NCBI GenBank assembly: GCA_021803885.1
Contig: JAJZKY010000074.1
Coordinates: 1-11,445, forward strand
Length of the DNA: 11,445 bases
DNA from: Planctomycetota bacterium
Lineage (GTDB): Bacteria > Planctomycetota > Phycisphaerae > WQYP01 > JAJZKY01
Reading direction: 5' to 3'
The stretch's first letter is position 1, and each line of letters starts with the position of its first letter. The notes below the pieces were generated by a model that ran no database searches, had not been told where the DNA came from, and was given only the letters and a program-made list of their open reading frames with translations. The position numbers and the translations under genes are program-made. This document shows, in pieces, positions 1 to 6,557 of the stretch.

Positions 1-735
1 CAACAGCGTAGTGCTGCGATACGCCCGACCCGATGATGTTGAACCGATATCGTCCGGGGCCATATCGCTGATAATCGGCGACTGAGAGCCGGTGCGAGTG
101 CTCCACCATGCACCAGCCGGCATCGGAATCACATTGTTCGGATCGGGCGGCGCAGCCACCCATGGATAGGCAATGGAATAACTTTCACCCTGACCCAAAT
201 TGCCTGGAGTTCCACTGCTACTTAGATTTCCAAAATTACCGAAGGCATATTGTCCAGAGCCAGGTATACTGCCGTATAGTAATGATGGTCCACCAGCCCA
301 TGGATCGGATGGACAGATAAATCCGGGGGGTTTTTCGTACTGCATCAGTACCATCAGCCACAGGCAACTTATTACCGAACCGGTGCTGGGCTGATACATG
401 GTGGAACCACCGTTGAGGTTAAACCAGTCATTGATGACTTCTTGGGTCGTTTGGCCAATAAAATAATGACCAGGAGGCAATGGAGAATTGATATACATTC
501 CGCCGTATTCCCCCGGCGTAGCGGGAAACTGGTCGTTGTTGTTGGTGGCATAGGCAAACATGGACTGCATAATGCCATGAAGGTTCACCGAACAGGCTGC
601 ACGATTTGCGGTTTCCCGGGCTGCCGCCAGCGCTGGCAGCAATAGACCAATCAACAAAGCAATGATAGATACCACTACCAGCAATTCGATAAGCGTCATT
701 CCAATACTATCGTTTTGGAGATGCGGTGTACTCAT
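1..735 (-). CDS. Prepilin-like protein, type IV pilin/type II secretion pseudopilin N-terminus (partial, runs off left edge)
   Basis: The frame is open for 245 codons from ATG at 735-733 to the window edge, so the C-terminus is missing. A strong Shine-Dalgarno AGGAGG (complement of 745-750) lies 9 nt before the ATG and fixes the start. Residues 1-12 form a short leader ending in Gly12. A class III prepilin signal follows (GMTLIELLVVVSIIALL), with Glu17 at mature position +5 and a hydrophobic helix to about residue 36, then AAARETANRAAC. Mature +1 is Met13 rather than the usual Phe. Cys141 sits in CPSDP and ISDMAP occurs near 222, both typical of the large pseudopilin-like families of Planctomycetota. 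The protein is expected to be processed by a prepilin peptidase and anchored in the membrane or assembled into a pseudopilus; its cargo or role is unknown. The gene has its own promoter and is divergent from the integrative module. Whether it is element cargo or host backbone cannot be decided here. Confidence 0.88.
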   Translation of the reverse strand, partial: MSTPHLQNDSIGMTLIELLVVVSIIALLIGLLLPALAAARETANRAACSVNLHGIMQSMFAYATNNNDQFPATPGEYGGMYINSPLPPGHYFIGQTTQEVINDWFNLNGGSTMYQPSTGSVISCLWLMVLMQYEKPPGFICPSDPWAGGPSLLYGSIPGSGQYAFGNFGNLSSSGTPGNLGQGESYSIAYPWVAAPPDPNNVIPMPAGAWWSTRTGSQSPIISDMAPDDIGSTSSGRAYRSTTLL

Positions 736-783
736 ACTGAGCCACCTCCTACCGGTAATGACCAGCGTAAGGAAAACAAATTC

Positions 784-811
784 ATTTTAGCAATGGCTCT
801 TGTAGAGTCAA
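784..811 (-). promoter_or_regulatory. Candidate sigma70-type promoter of the prepilin gene
   Basis: Read on the minus strand there is TTGACT (complement of 806-811), a 16-nt spacer and TAAAAT (complement of 784-789). Each hexamer is one base from consensus. The expected start of transcription is near 777, giving a leader of about 40 nt with the AGGAGG ribosome site. Just upstream lie a TTGATCAA palindrome (813-820) and an inverted repeat GTAAC/GTTAC (824-828 and 833-837), possible regulator sites. Prediction by eye only. Confidence 0.45.
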
Positions 812-977
812 GTTGATCAATAAGTAACAAAGGTTACAATAATATACAGGAGAAAGCTATTCACTGTTCTCTCAGTCTTAAGCCGGTATTTCTGGAACCA
901 TTCGAAAAAAGTTAAACTCAAACTATTTTAGCTTTACTATCTCTCCATGGTGACAATTTATTACCTACCCTACATGG

Positions 978-1006
978 TTGACATCATGTATACCGAAGGC
1001 TATAGT
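978..1006 (+). promoter_or_regulatory. Strong sigma70-type promoter of the integrative module
   Basis: TTGACA (978-983) is a perfect -35 box. It is followed by a 17-nt spacer and TATAGT (1001-1006), a -10 box one base from consensus. The expected transcription start is about 1013, only 0-3 nt before the ATG at 1015. The mRNA of the first gene would therefore be leaderless or nearly so, which fits the absence of a Shine-Dalgarno sequence there. Confidence 0.65.
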
Positions 1007-1013
1007 ATGATGT
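981..1013. promoter_or_regulatory. Imperfect dyad over the promoter, candidate operator
   Basis: ACATCAT (981-987) is the exact reverse complement of ATGATGT (1007-1013). Further in, TATA at 989-992 can pair with TATA at 1001-1004, offset by one base. The dyad covers the spacer, the -10 box and the predicted transcription start, the position expected of a repressor operator. The HTH proteins encoded just downstream would be natural candidates to bind it, but that is inference. Confidence 0.35.
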
Positions 1014-1014
1014 T

Positions 1015-1500
1015 ATGAAAAATGAATCGATTGTTATCGACGTTCCCGACAAGATCAAACCGTACATCGGCCATCCGGACCCAGGCACGCGCTTTTACCG
1101 GAACCAAGGCAGTCGCATAGCCTGTGCTTATTGGTATCGTCGTCTGTGCCGGGCTTATCCTGATGGCTTGGTATCTCCTGGAGGGGCGGCAATGTTCGCA
1201 CCGGTATCACGGGCCGCGGTTCACAAGGCCTTGAAGGAGGGACGTCTAACGGGCTTTGCGTTCCATGAAGTAGTAGACCGGAAAACCATCTTCGGTGGAA
1301 CCCGGGCGAAGCGTAAGGGGCCCTTTATCTATATTCCAGTTGCGGAATGCGTAGCTTGGGGAGAACAGATTCAAAAGCAGGCTGAATCTCATGGCATTGA
1401 CTGGAAGGAATTGGAAGGCACAACTCCGGACTATGAAGGCGCGGATCTCGTGAGTGGACCCAAAGCGTTCAGGAAAAGTCCACCACGGAAAGGTAGGTGA
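1015..1500 (+). CDS. Putative HTH DNA-binding protein of the integrative element
   Basis: This is a 161-residue protein without a recognised named family. Residues 52-78 (LVSPGGAAMF, then VSRAAVHKALKEGRL) look like a helix-turn-helix of the MerR/AlpA/HTH_17 kind: a first helix, a turn, a recognition helix with the pattern SRxAVHKAxKEGRL, and then a beta-rich stretch (80-107) like a wing. Residues 25-48 are rich in aromatic and basic residues (RFYRN, AYWYRRLCRAY). The tail is basic (RKSPPRKGR). The ATG at 1015 has no ribosome site, but lies just after a near-consensus promoter, so leaderless translation is likely. An in-frame ATG at 1192 has a good site (GGAGG at 1180-1184, 7-nt gap), but starting there would remove the first HTH helix. 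It is the first gene of a tight three-gene module with an excisionase-like protein and an integrase, so a role as element regulator or recombination directionality factor is plausible. That is inferred from context only. Confidence 0.6.
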   Translation: MKNESIVIDVPDKIKPYIGHPDPGTRFYRNQGSRIACAYWYRRLCRAYPDGLVSPGGAAMFAPVSRAAVHKALKEGRLTGFAFHEVVDRKTIFGGTRAKRKGPFIYIPVAECVAWGEQIQKQAESHGIDWKELEGTTPDYEGADLVSGPKAFRKSPPRKGR

Positions 1501-1507
1501 ATGCACA

Positions 1508-1702
1508 ATGGATAGTGGAATAGATCGTTTCATTAGACTTCCCGAAGTGGCAAAGCGATTTGGGATAAGTAAGCGTGGTGTATGGCGGGCGGTTGCTCGT
1601 GGTGAGTTGCCAGAGCCGTGCCATATAGGTAGATCGGCAACATGGTCAGAATCAGAGATTTTCAAAAAGATGCAGCAATTGAAGGAGAAAAGACTGAAAT
1701 GA
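1508..1702 (+). CDS. AlpA/excisionase-like helix-turn-helix protein
   Basis: A small basic protein of 64 residues. FIRLPEVAKRFGISKRGVWR followed by AVARGELPEP is the classic HTH_17/AlpA pattern: a helix with L..EVA..FGIS, then a recognition helix, then G.LP.P, a short wing (HIGRSATW) and a final helix (SESEIFKKMQ). Such proteins act as excisionases or regulators of neighbouring integrases. The ATG at 1508 is chosen over an upstream in-frame ATG at 1454 because AGGTAGGTGA (1491-1500) lies 7 nt before it and because homology-like sequence starts there. That ribosome site overlaps the stop of the preceding gene. The stop TGA (1700-1702) overlaps the ATG of the integrase (ATGA), implying translational coupling. 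The domain call is confident; the excisionase role is inferred. Confidence 0.75.
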   Translation: MDSGIDRFIRLPEVAKRFGISKRGVWRAVARGELPEPCHIGRSATWSESEIFKKMQQLKEKRLK

Positions 1703-3035
1703 TAGCGTATGTATTTATACCGAAGCGTGCAGACCGTCGTTACAGACGGAGCAAACCGGAGTACTCAGCGCGCTATAAGCAGCCGTGGATGCCCAAAGTG
1801 GTGCAGGTCTGTCTACACACAACCGACAAGCGAGTGGCTGAACAGAAGTTGGAGGATTTAATACGTGAAGCCGAGCGTGAACATGCTGGTATTATCGCCC
1901 CCAAGACTATCCGAGACAGTGCACAACGCACAATCAGCGAACACCTGAGTGCTTTCACTGCTGATTTAATAACATGTGGCCGATCTCGAAAGTACGTTCG
2001 CAATGTGCGAATGTGGGTATCCCATCTGACCGAGGCGTGTCATTGGGGTATTGTCGCTGATATTACCGCTGATTCATTTATTCATTGGCGATCCAATCAA
2101 GACAAAGCCCCAAAAACACTCAACGAATATCTAGAGGAGCCATAAATGCCATGCTTAACTGGCTCCAGCGAACCGGACGTATACTCGCAAACCCCCTGAA
2201 GACAGTCCGCCCTGTTCCGACGAAAGGCCGTGAACGCCGTCTTCGACGAGCCATGACCGATGACGAAATAGTCAGGCTGTTACGAGCATCACCGAAGCAT
2301 AAGCCGGTATATCTGACAGCGATACTGACGGGTTTGCGGCGGGGAGAATTAAAATCTTTGCAATGGGCCGATGTTCATCTTAACCAAACACCACCATTCT
2401 TGAGCGTACGGGCCAGTACAACCAAGAATCGAAAGTTAGCAATCATTTTCCTGCGCGATGATGTAGTTGCCGAGTTACAGCGAATAAAACCCGATCCTTG
2501 TCCCCCTGGCCGATGGGTATTTCACCGTATGATTCCCCGCATGCCGGAATTTCTTGCAGATATTAAGCGTGCCGGAATACAAGAATTTGACGCTCTGGGG
2601 CATCGTGCGGATTTTCACGCTTTGAGACACACATTATGCACTGGCCTTGGACGGGTAGGCGTAGCGCCACGTGCGGCAATGGAATTGATGCGGCATAGCG
2701 ACATGCGATTGACCAATATGAACCATACAGACATATCCCAATTACCTCTTCTGGAGGCGCTGTACAAGCTCCCCCGGTGGACCGATTCCAATCCTGAAAA
2801 CACAAAGCCGGATAGTGATAAAATTGTCTCACAAACAGGGGACGTTTCAGGTCATTTTGAGGCATATTCTGGCACAACTGATGGTAGGAATATCAACGGA
2901 GATAGCACCTTATCAGCGTGTAAAAACGGGCTAAAATCGCATGTTTCAGAGGGGAATGGGACTTCAAATAAAAGCTCCGCGGGTAGGATTCGAACCTACA
3001 ACCCGCCGGTTAACAGCCGGCTGCTCTACCATTGA
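1699..3035 (+). pseudogene. Tyrosine recombinase (phage-type integrase), frameshifted and lacking the catalytic Tyr
   Basis: The gene starts at ATG 1699, overlapping the previous stop, with AAGGAG at 1682-1687. The first frame (1699-2145) encodes an N-terminal arm region and most of the SAM-like core-binding domain, ending NEYLEEP-stop. The rest of that domain (GAINAMLNWLQRTGR) and the catalytic domain continue in another frame to 3035, which fits a one-base deletion near 2134-2139. Catalytic residues in the second part: Arg in LTGLRRGEL (codon 2337-2339), Lys in TTKNRKL, His and Arg of HALRHT (2616-2618 and 2625-2627) and His of MRHSD (2694-2696). The nucleophile should be the Tyr of the usual YTD motif, but the codon is CAT (2724-2726), giving NHTD. 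A hydrophilic tail of about 90 residues runs into tRNA-Asn. A separate C-terminal product could start at ATG 2151 (GAGGAG at 2134-2139). With frameshift and missing Tyr together, strand-transfer activity is unlikely. Confidence 0.85.
2975..3035. other. Probable attachment site (att) in the 3' half of tRNA-Asn
   Basis: The integrase reading frame runs into the 3' part of the opposite-strand tRNA-Asn and stops at 3033-3035 inside it. Tyrosine recombinases commonly use the anticodon-to-3' end part of tRNA genes as attachment sites and lie next to them, and integration rebuilds the intact tRNA. The orientation here puts the element to the left of the tRNA 3' end. The far att repeat should copy part of the T-arm and acceptor sequence (about 2975-3000). 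No such copy is visible between 1 and 2974, so the other end must lie beyond the window or be lost. Exact core borders cannot be set. Confidence 0.5.
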
Positions 3036-3046
3036 GCTACCGCGGA
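2975..3046 (-). tRNA. tRNA-Asn(GTT)
   Basis: A 72-nt cloverleaf is complete. Acceptor strands are TCCGCGG and CCGCGGA, the D stem is GCTC/GAGC, and the anticodon stem is GCCGG/CCGGC with loop CTGTTAA (anticodon GTT). The T arm is GTAGG-TTCGAAT-CCTAC and the discriminator is G. CCA is not encoded. It lies 21 nt after tRNA-Phe on the same strand and is probably co-transcribed with it. Its 3' half overlaps the end of the opposite-strand integrase frame. Confidence 0.96.
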
Positions 3047-3067
3047 AAATAGCTTCCGCTTATATAT

Positions 3068-3140
3068 TGGGCAGAGCCGGAATCGAACCGGCGACACAAG
3101 GATTTTCAGTCCTTTGCTCTACCAGCTGAGCTATCTGCCC
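3068..3140 (-). tRNA. tRNA-Phe(GAA)
   Basis: A 73-nt cloverleaf is complete. The acceptor is GGGCAGA/TCTGCCC, the D stem GCTC/GAGC, and the anticodon stem AAGGA/TCCTT with loop CTGAAAA (anticodon GAA). The T arm is GCCGG-TTCGATT-CCGGC and the discriminator is A. CCA is not encoded. It is the first gene of a two-tRNA unit downstream of nuoN and has its own candidate promoter. Confidence 0.97.
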
Positions 3141-3152
3141 GCTGAATAAAGC

Positions 3153-3181
3153 AATTTACGATAGCCGGCGCAAAACTGCAA
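3153..3181 (-). promoter_or_regulatory. Candidate promoter for tRNA-Phe and tRNA-Asn
   Basis: On the minus strand TTGCAG (complement of 3176-3181), a 17-nt spacer and TAAATT (complement of 3153-3158) precede tRNA-Phe. Transcription would start about 6 nt before the mature tRNA 5' end. I see no intrinsic terminator between nuoN and this site, so read-through from the nuo operon is also possible. Confidence 0.5.
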
Positions 3182-3240
3182 GTGCCCTGGATTTTTTTGA
3201 TTTTATGCCGGGTTACCGCATACAACGCACCCGCCGACCG

Positions 3241-4818
3241 TTAACGAATTCTGGCTGACAAACGGAGACTGGTATTCACAGCCAGGGCAGATATTTTTTT
3301 TATACTGTTGGACTGCGGCGGAGAATTCCACCGTACCAGTTGCCTGGTGACTTCCGAACCGGAATAACGTGAAAGGCTCATTAAGAAGGACGGAAAAATA
3401 CCCAGGACCATGACCAGCGTGGCGGCCAGAGCGGCGGAAAGCTGGATCGCACCGGGCCGTCGGACGGTAACGGGCGCCCACGGTTCACGGAGATACATGG
3501 CGGTAATAACAGCCAGATAATAGGCTGCCGCAATCGCCGCGTTAATCATGACGATGACCGCCAGTATGCTGTGTCCACTGGAGAAGGCGGCCTGCACGAT
3601 AAAGAGCTTACCGAGAAAGCCGACGGTAAAGGGCATGCCAATGAGGCTTAACATGCACACAGCCATGCAGGCGGCAGCCAGTGGATACGTGGAGGCGACG
3701 CCCGCAATATCATCAAGTTCTTCAGCGGCGTCCAGTTTACCTTGCAGATAGACCAGCACGGCAAATGCACCCACGGTCATGACACTGTAGGCTCCGAGAT
3801 AAAACAGCATGGCACTGACGCCGTTGGTCATGCTGGAGCTGATTAGCAACGGGCCGACGGCCAAACCGGCAAGCATATATCCGGAGTGGGAAATAGAACT
3901 GTACGCCAGCATGCGTTTGATGTTTCGCTGCAGCAGGGCTAAAACATTACCAACCGTCATGCTTAACACCGCCAGAACCATAAGCAGATCGGGCACGGCC
4001 CGGGCGGCGCCATGCGAAAGTTTCCAGCCAGTGAGATTAAATACCAGAATCAGGGCTATAAAGCCCGCAGCTTTGGGGGCAAAGGATAAAAATGCCGTCA
4101 CGGGGGTAGCGGCTCCCTGATAGACATCGGGAGCATAATAATGCATGGGGACGGCGGCAATTTTATAAGCGATACCGATGACCACCATCAGCAGGCCGAT
4201 AATGGCGATGTAAGGCAGTTGGGCACTGGCGGCAAAGGCGGCGGCGATTTTGGAAAAATCGGTGCTGCCGGAAAAGCCGTAAAGATAGCTGAATCCAAAA
4301 AGATAAATGGCCGCGGCCAGCGAACCCAAGAAGAAATATTTGACGCCGGCCTCCTGGGCATTGGCGTTACCACGGCCTGTGGCCACCATGATATAGGTGG
4401 GGATGGAAACCAGTTCCAGGGCGATGAAAAGCCAAATTAAATTATTTACCTTCGCCATCATGCTCACACCGGCCAGAGATACGAGCATCATCGCAAAATA
4501 TTCACCACGGAAAGTTTTATCCGCCCGAGCCGGGTCCAGAGCAAAGGGCATATCCCAGGATAGCAACACCAGAAGAATTCCAACTCCGGAAGCCAAAAGT
4601 GTGCCATAGGTGCCCAAACTCCCCAGTGGCCAGGCGGAACCGGTATCGACGATCCCCAGGCGCCAACCGGCGATAAAGGCCAGAATAAGGCTGATAAGAG
4701 ATATCCATTGCGCACTGCGGCGCACCGTGTCGGATCGGGCCAGCCCCACCAGAGCGACCAGACACGCCGCGGCGATCATAATAATTTCGGGGATCAGATG
4801 ATTCAGTGGGATATTCAC
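3241..4818 (-). CDS. nuoN: NADH-quinone oxidoreductase subunit N
   Basis: One of three antiporter-like proton-pumping subunits in the membrane arm of complex I. The 525-residue protein is hydrophobic almost throughout, about 14 helices, with a hydrophilic tail of about 40 residues. Conserved charged residues are in place: Glu135 (FIALELVSIPTYI), Lys219 (IGIAYKIAAVPMH, followed by YAPDVYQGA), Lys249 (FLSFAPKA), the NIKRMLAYSSISHSGY stretch near 299-314, and Lys404 (VGFLGKLF). I choose GTG at 4818 because GAGG (complement of 4827-4830) lies 8 nt upstream of it. A TTG at 4824 in the same frame would leave only 2 nt. It is the last gene of the operon, 27 nt after nuoM. Length matches the family, which ranges about 480-530. 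No clear terminator follows before the tRNA promoter. Confidence 0.95.
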   Translation of the reverse strand: MNIPLNHLIPEIIMIAAACLVALVGLARSDTVRRSAQWISLISLILAFIAGWRLGIVDTGSAWPLGSLGTYGTLLASGVGILLVLLSWDMPFALDPARADKTFRGEYFAMMLVSLAGVSMMAKVNNLIWLFIALELVSIPTYIMVATGRGNANAQEAGVKYFFLGSLAAAIYLFGFSYLYGFSGSTDFSKIAAAFAASAQLPYIAIIGLLMVVIGIAYKIAAVPMHYYAPDVYQGAATPVTAFLSFAPKAAGFIALILVFNLTGWKLSHGAARAVPDLLMVLAVLSMTVGNVLALLQRNIKRMLAYSSISHSGYMLAGLAVGPLLISSSMTNGVSAMLFYLGAYSVMTVGAFAVLVYLQGKLDAAEELDDIAGVASTYPLAAACMAVCMLSLIGMPFTVGFLGKLFIVQAAFSSGHSILAVIVMINAAIAAAYYLAVITAMYLREPWAPVTVRRPGAIQLSAALAATLVMVLGIFPSFLMSLSRYSGSEVTRQLVRWNSPPQSNSIKKISALAVNTSLRLSARIR

Positions 4819-4845
4819 GTACAAAGCCTCAATGACAGCAAAACA

Positions 4846-6507
4846 TCAGCGTGACAACCGGGGCGGCAATCGCAGGGCCACCGCCGCCGCATGTTTAAGC
4901 GATGGTACCGGCGTATGGCTGGCCATGGCCGGAGCGGAATTGGCCGCCACGGCCGCCAATACCGCATGGCGAATTTTACCAACTGCGGGTTGCAGAGAAT
5001 TCAAAACCGGCGCGGGATATAAACCGACGAGTAAAACCGCGCCAGCCAGTGGTGTGAGCACCAGCCATTCCCGCATGGACAAATCCCGCGGCGCAGAGAC
5101 GGCGGATGTATCATGACCAGCGTAGGTAGTCGGCTCGGTTTCAACCAGCGGGCCGAAAATAACATGGGCAACCCAGTAGAGCATATACAGTGCGCCCAGA
5201 ATCATACCCAGGGCCGCCGGTACCGCATAAGCCGGCCCCAGAGTGCCGCCATGCCCGGCGCTGCCGCTGACATAAGTTCCAATGAGCGAAATAACTTCGG
5301 AGATGAAACCGATAAGTCCCGGCAATGCCGCAGTGCCCATAAAAAAGAAGACGGCAAAAAAGCCCAATACCGGAAGCCTCCGGGCCAGACCGGAAATCTC
5401 CCACAGATTGCGGGTATGATAGCGGCGATAAATCATGCCCATGACCAGTAACAAGCCGCCGGCCAGCAGACCGGAACTCAGCATCACCAGAACGCAACCG
5501 GTCAGGCCGGTCATGGTCAGGGCCAGCAAGGCCAGAATACATAACCCCAAATGACTCAGCACACTGTAAGCGATGAGTTTTTTCATATCGCGCTGCACCC
5601 AGCTGATCAGCCCGCCATACAGGATGGATATAACGCACAAAACAGCCAGAAAAGGGGTAAAGCGAACGGCGGCGAGAGGCAGCATCGGAATGGCGAACCG
5701 CAATAAACCGTAGGCCCCGAGCTTGACCAGGGCGATCATGACGGCACCGGGCGTAGGCGATTCCGTAATAGCCAGCGGCATCCAGGTATGCACGGGAAAC
5801 AATGGAACCTTAATGGCAAAACCGATCAACAAGCCGAGAAATACGAGGCCCTGTTGCGCCGGACTTAACGACTGACCGGCCCGGTACAAATCTGCCAGCG
5901 CAAAAGAGAACGTGCCGAATTTTACCTCATGTACATAAGCGAGATAAATCAAAGAGGCCAGCAGCAAAACCGAGCCGGCAAAAGCATACAGGAAAAACTT
6001 GACCGCGGCCTTCCGGCGCTGGGAATGCCCCCAGATGCCCAGAATAAAAAAGGTTGGTATCAAGCTGAATTCAAAAAACAGATAAAACAACAGTACATCA
6101 TGGCTGATAAATACGCCGATCATGCAGGCATAGCTGACGAGCATCCAGGCAAAGAATTCATTTTGCCGATACCCGATTTTTCCCACCACATCCAGAATTG
6201 TCACCGGCGTAACCAGCAAAGTAAGCATCAACAGCCACAGGCTGATGCCATCTACGCCCAGGGAGAAATTGACATGAAATTGCGGCAGCCAGGGATGAAA
6301 AAACCGCTGCTGCCATACGCCGCCGTCCGCATAATGAAAGCGGCTCAATAACACGATACCCAGCAGGGATGGAATCAGCGCAAAACAAAACGCCAGGATG
6401 CCCAAGCCCTGCCCGCGTGCACCGGTGGGTTTGATCATAAAAATCAGCGCCGCTCCGATCAGAGGAATGGCCAGCATCATGGGCAGAATTAAATGCGATT
6501 GAGTCAT
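4846..6507 (-). CDS. nuoM: NADH-quinone oxidoreductase subunit M (divergent)
   Basis: Antiporter-like proton-pumping subunit in the middle of the complex I membrane arm, 553 residues, about 14 helices. Recognisable family motifs are Glu146 in FFEFSLIPTFFILGIWG, Lys233 in IKVPLFPVHTWMP, QRDMKKLIAYSVLSHLG (305-321), and Glu404 in GFISEVISL. It departs from the usual NuoM in three places. The common PDAHTEAPTAGS is here PLAITESPTPGA, lacking the Asp and His. The stretch up to the helix-8 lysine (Lys262 in ALVKLGAYG) is about two residues shorter than usual. The His of the common HG motif is Ser345 (MLSSGLLAGG). An Ala-rich C-terminal extension of about 45 residues follows the last helix. The ATG at 6507 has only a weak ribosome site (GGAA about 10 nt upstream). 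It lies 50 nt after nuoL. The identity as NuoM rests on order between L and N and overall similarity; full proton-channel function is likely but not certain. Confidence 0.9.
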   Translation of the reverse strand: MTQSHLILPMMLAIPLIGAALIFMIKPTGARGQGLGILAFCFALIPSLLGIVLLSRFHYADGGVWQQRFFHPWLPQFHVNFSLGVDGISLWLLMLTLLVTPVTILDVVGKIGYRQNEFFAWMLVSYACMIGVFISHDVLLFYLFFEFSLIPTFFILGIWGHSQRRKAAVKFFLYAFAGSVLLLASLIYLAYVHEVKFGTFSFALADLYRAGQSLSPAQQGLVFLGLLIGFAIKVPLFPVHTWMPLAITESPTPGAVMIALVKLGAYGLLRFAIPMLPLAAVRFTPFLAVLCVISILYGGLISWVQRDMKKLIAYSVLSHLGLCILALLALTMTGLTGCVLVMLSSGLLAGGLLLVMGMIYRRYHTRNLWEISGLARRLPVLGFFAVFFFMGTAALPGLIGFISEVISLIGTYVSGSAGHGGTLGPAYAVPAALGMILGALYMLYWVAHVIFGPLVETEPTTYAGHDTSAVSAPRDLSMREWLVLTPLAGAVLLVGLYPAPVLNSLQPAVGKIRHAVLAAVAANSAPAMASHTPVPSLKHAAAVALRLPPRLSR

Positions 6508-6557
6508 AATGTTTCAGTTCCGATTTTTCCTGTCCGGATGGCGAATGTTATCCCGCA

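Noticed and set aside
1246..1665. Minus-strand frame of 139 codons opposite the two HTH genes
   Set aside because: The plus strand carries recognisable HTH proteins with a promoter and ribosome site; the antisense frame has no family features or start signals.
1..2974. Second att repeat (copy of the tRNA-Asn 3' end) inside the window
   Set aside because: No copy of the T-arm/acceptor sequence was found by eye left of the tRNA.
2941..3129. Plus-strand frame of 62 codons across both tRNA genes
   Set aside because: It is the antisense translation of tRNA-Asn and tRNA-Phe (the familiar GFEPTTRRL-type spurious peptide).
5141..5638. Minus-strand frame of 165 codons inside nuoM
   Set aside because: It is an out-of-phase reading of nuoM codons; nuoM has strong family motifs over the same bases.
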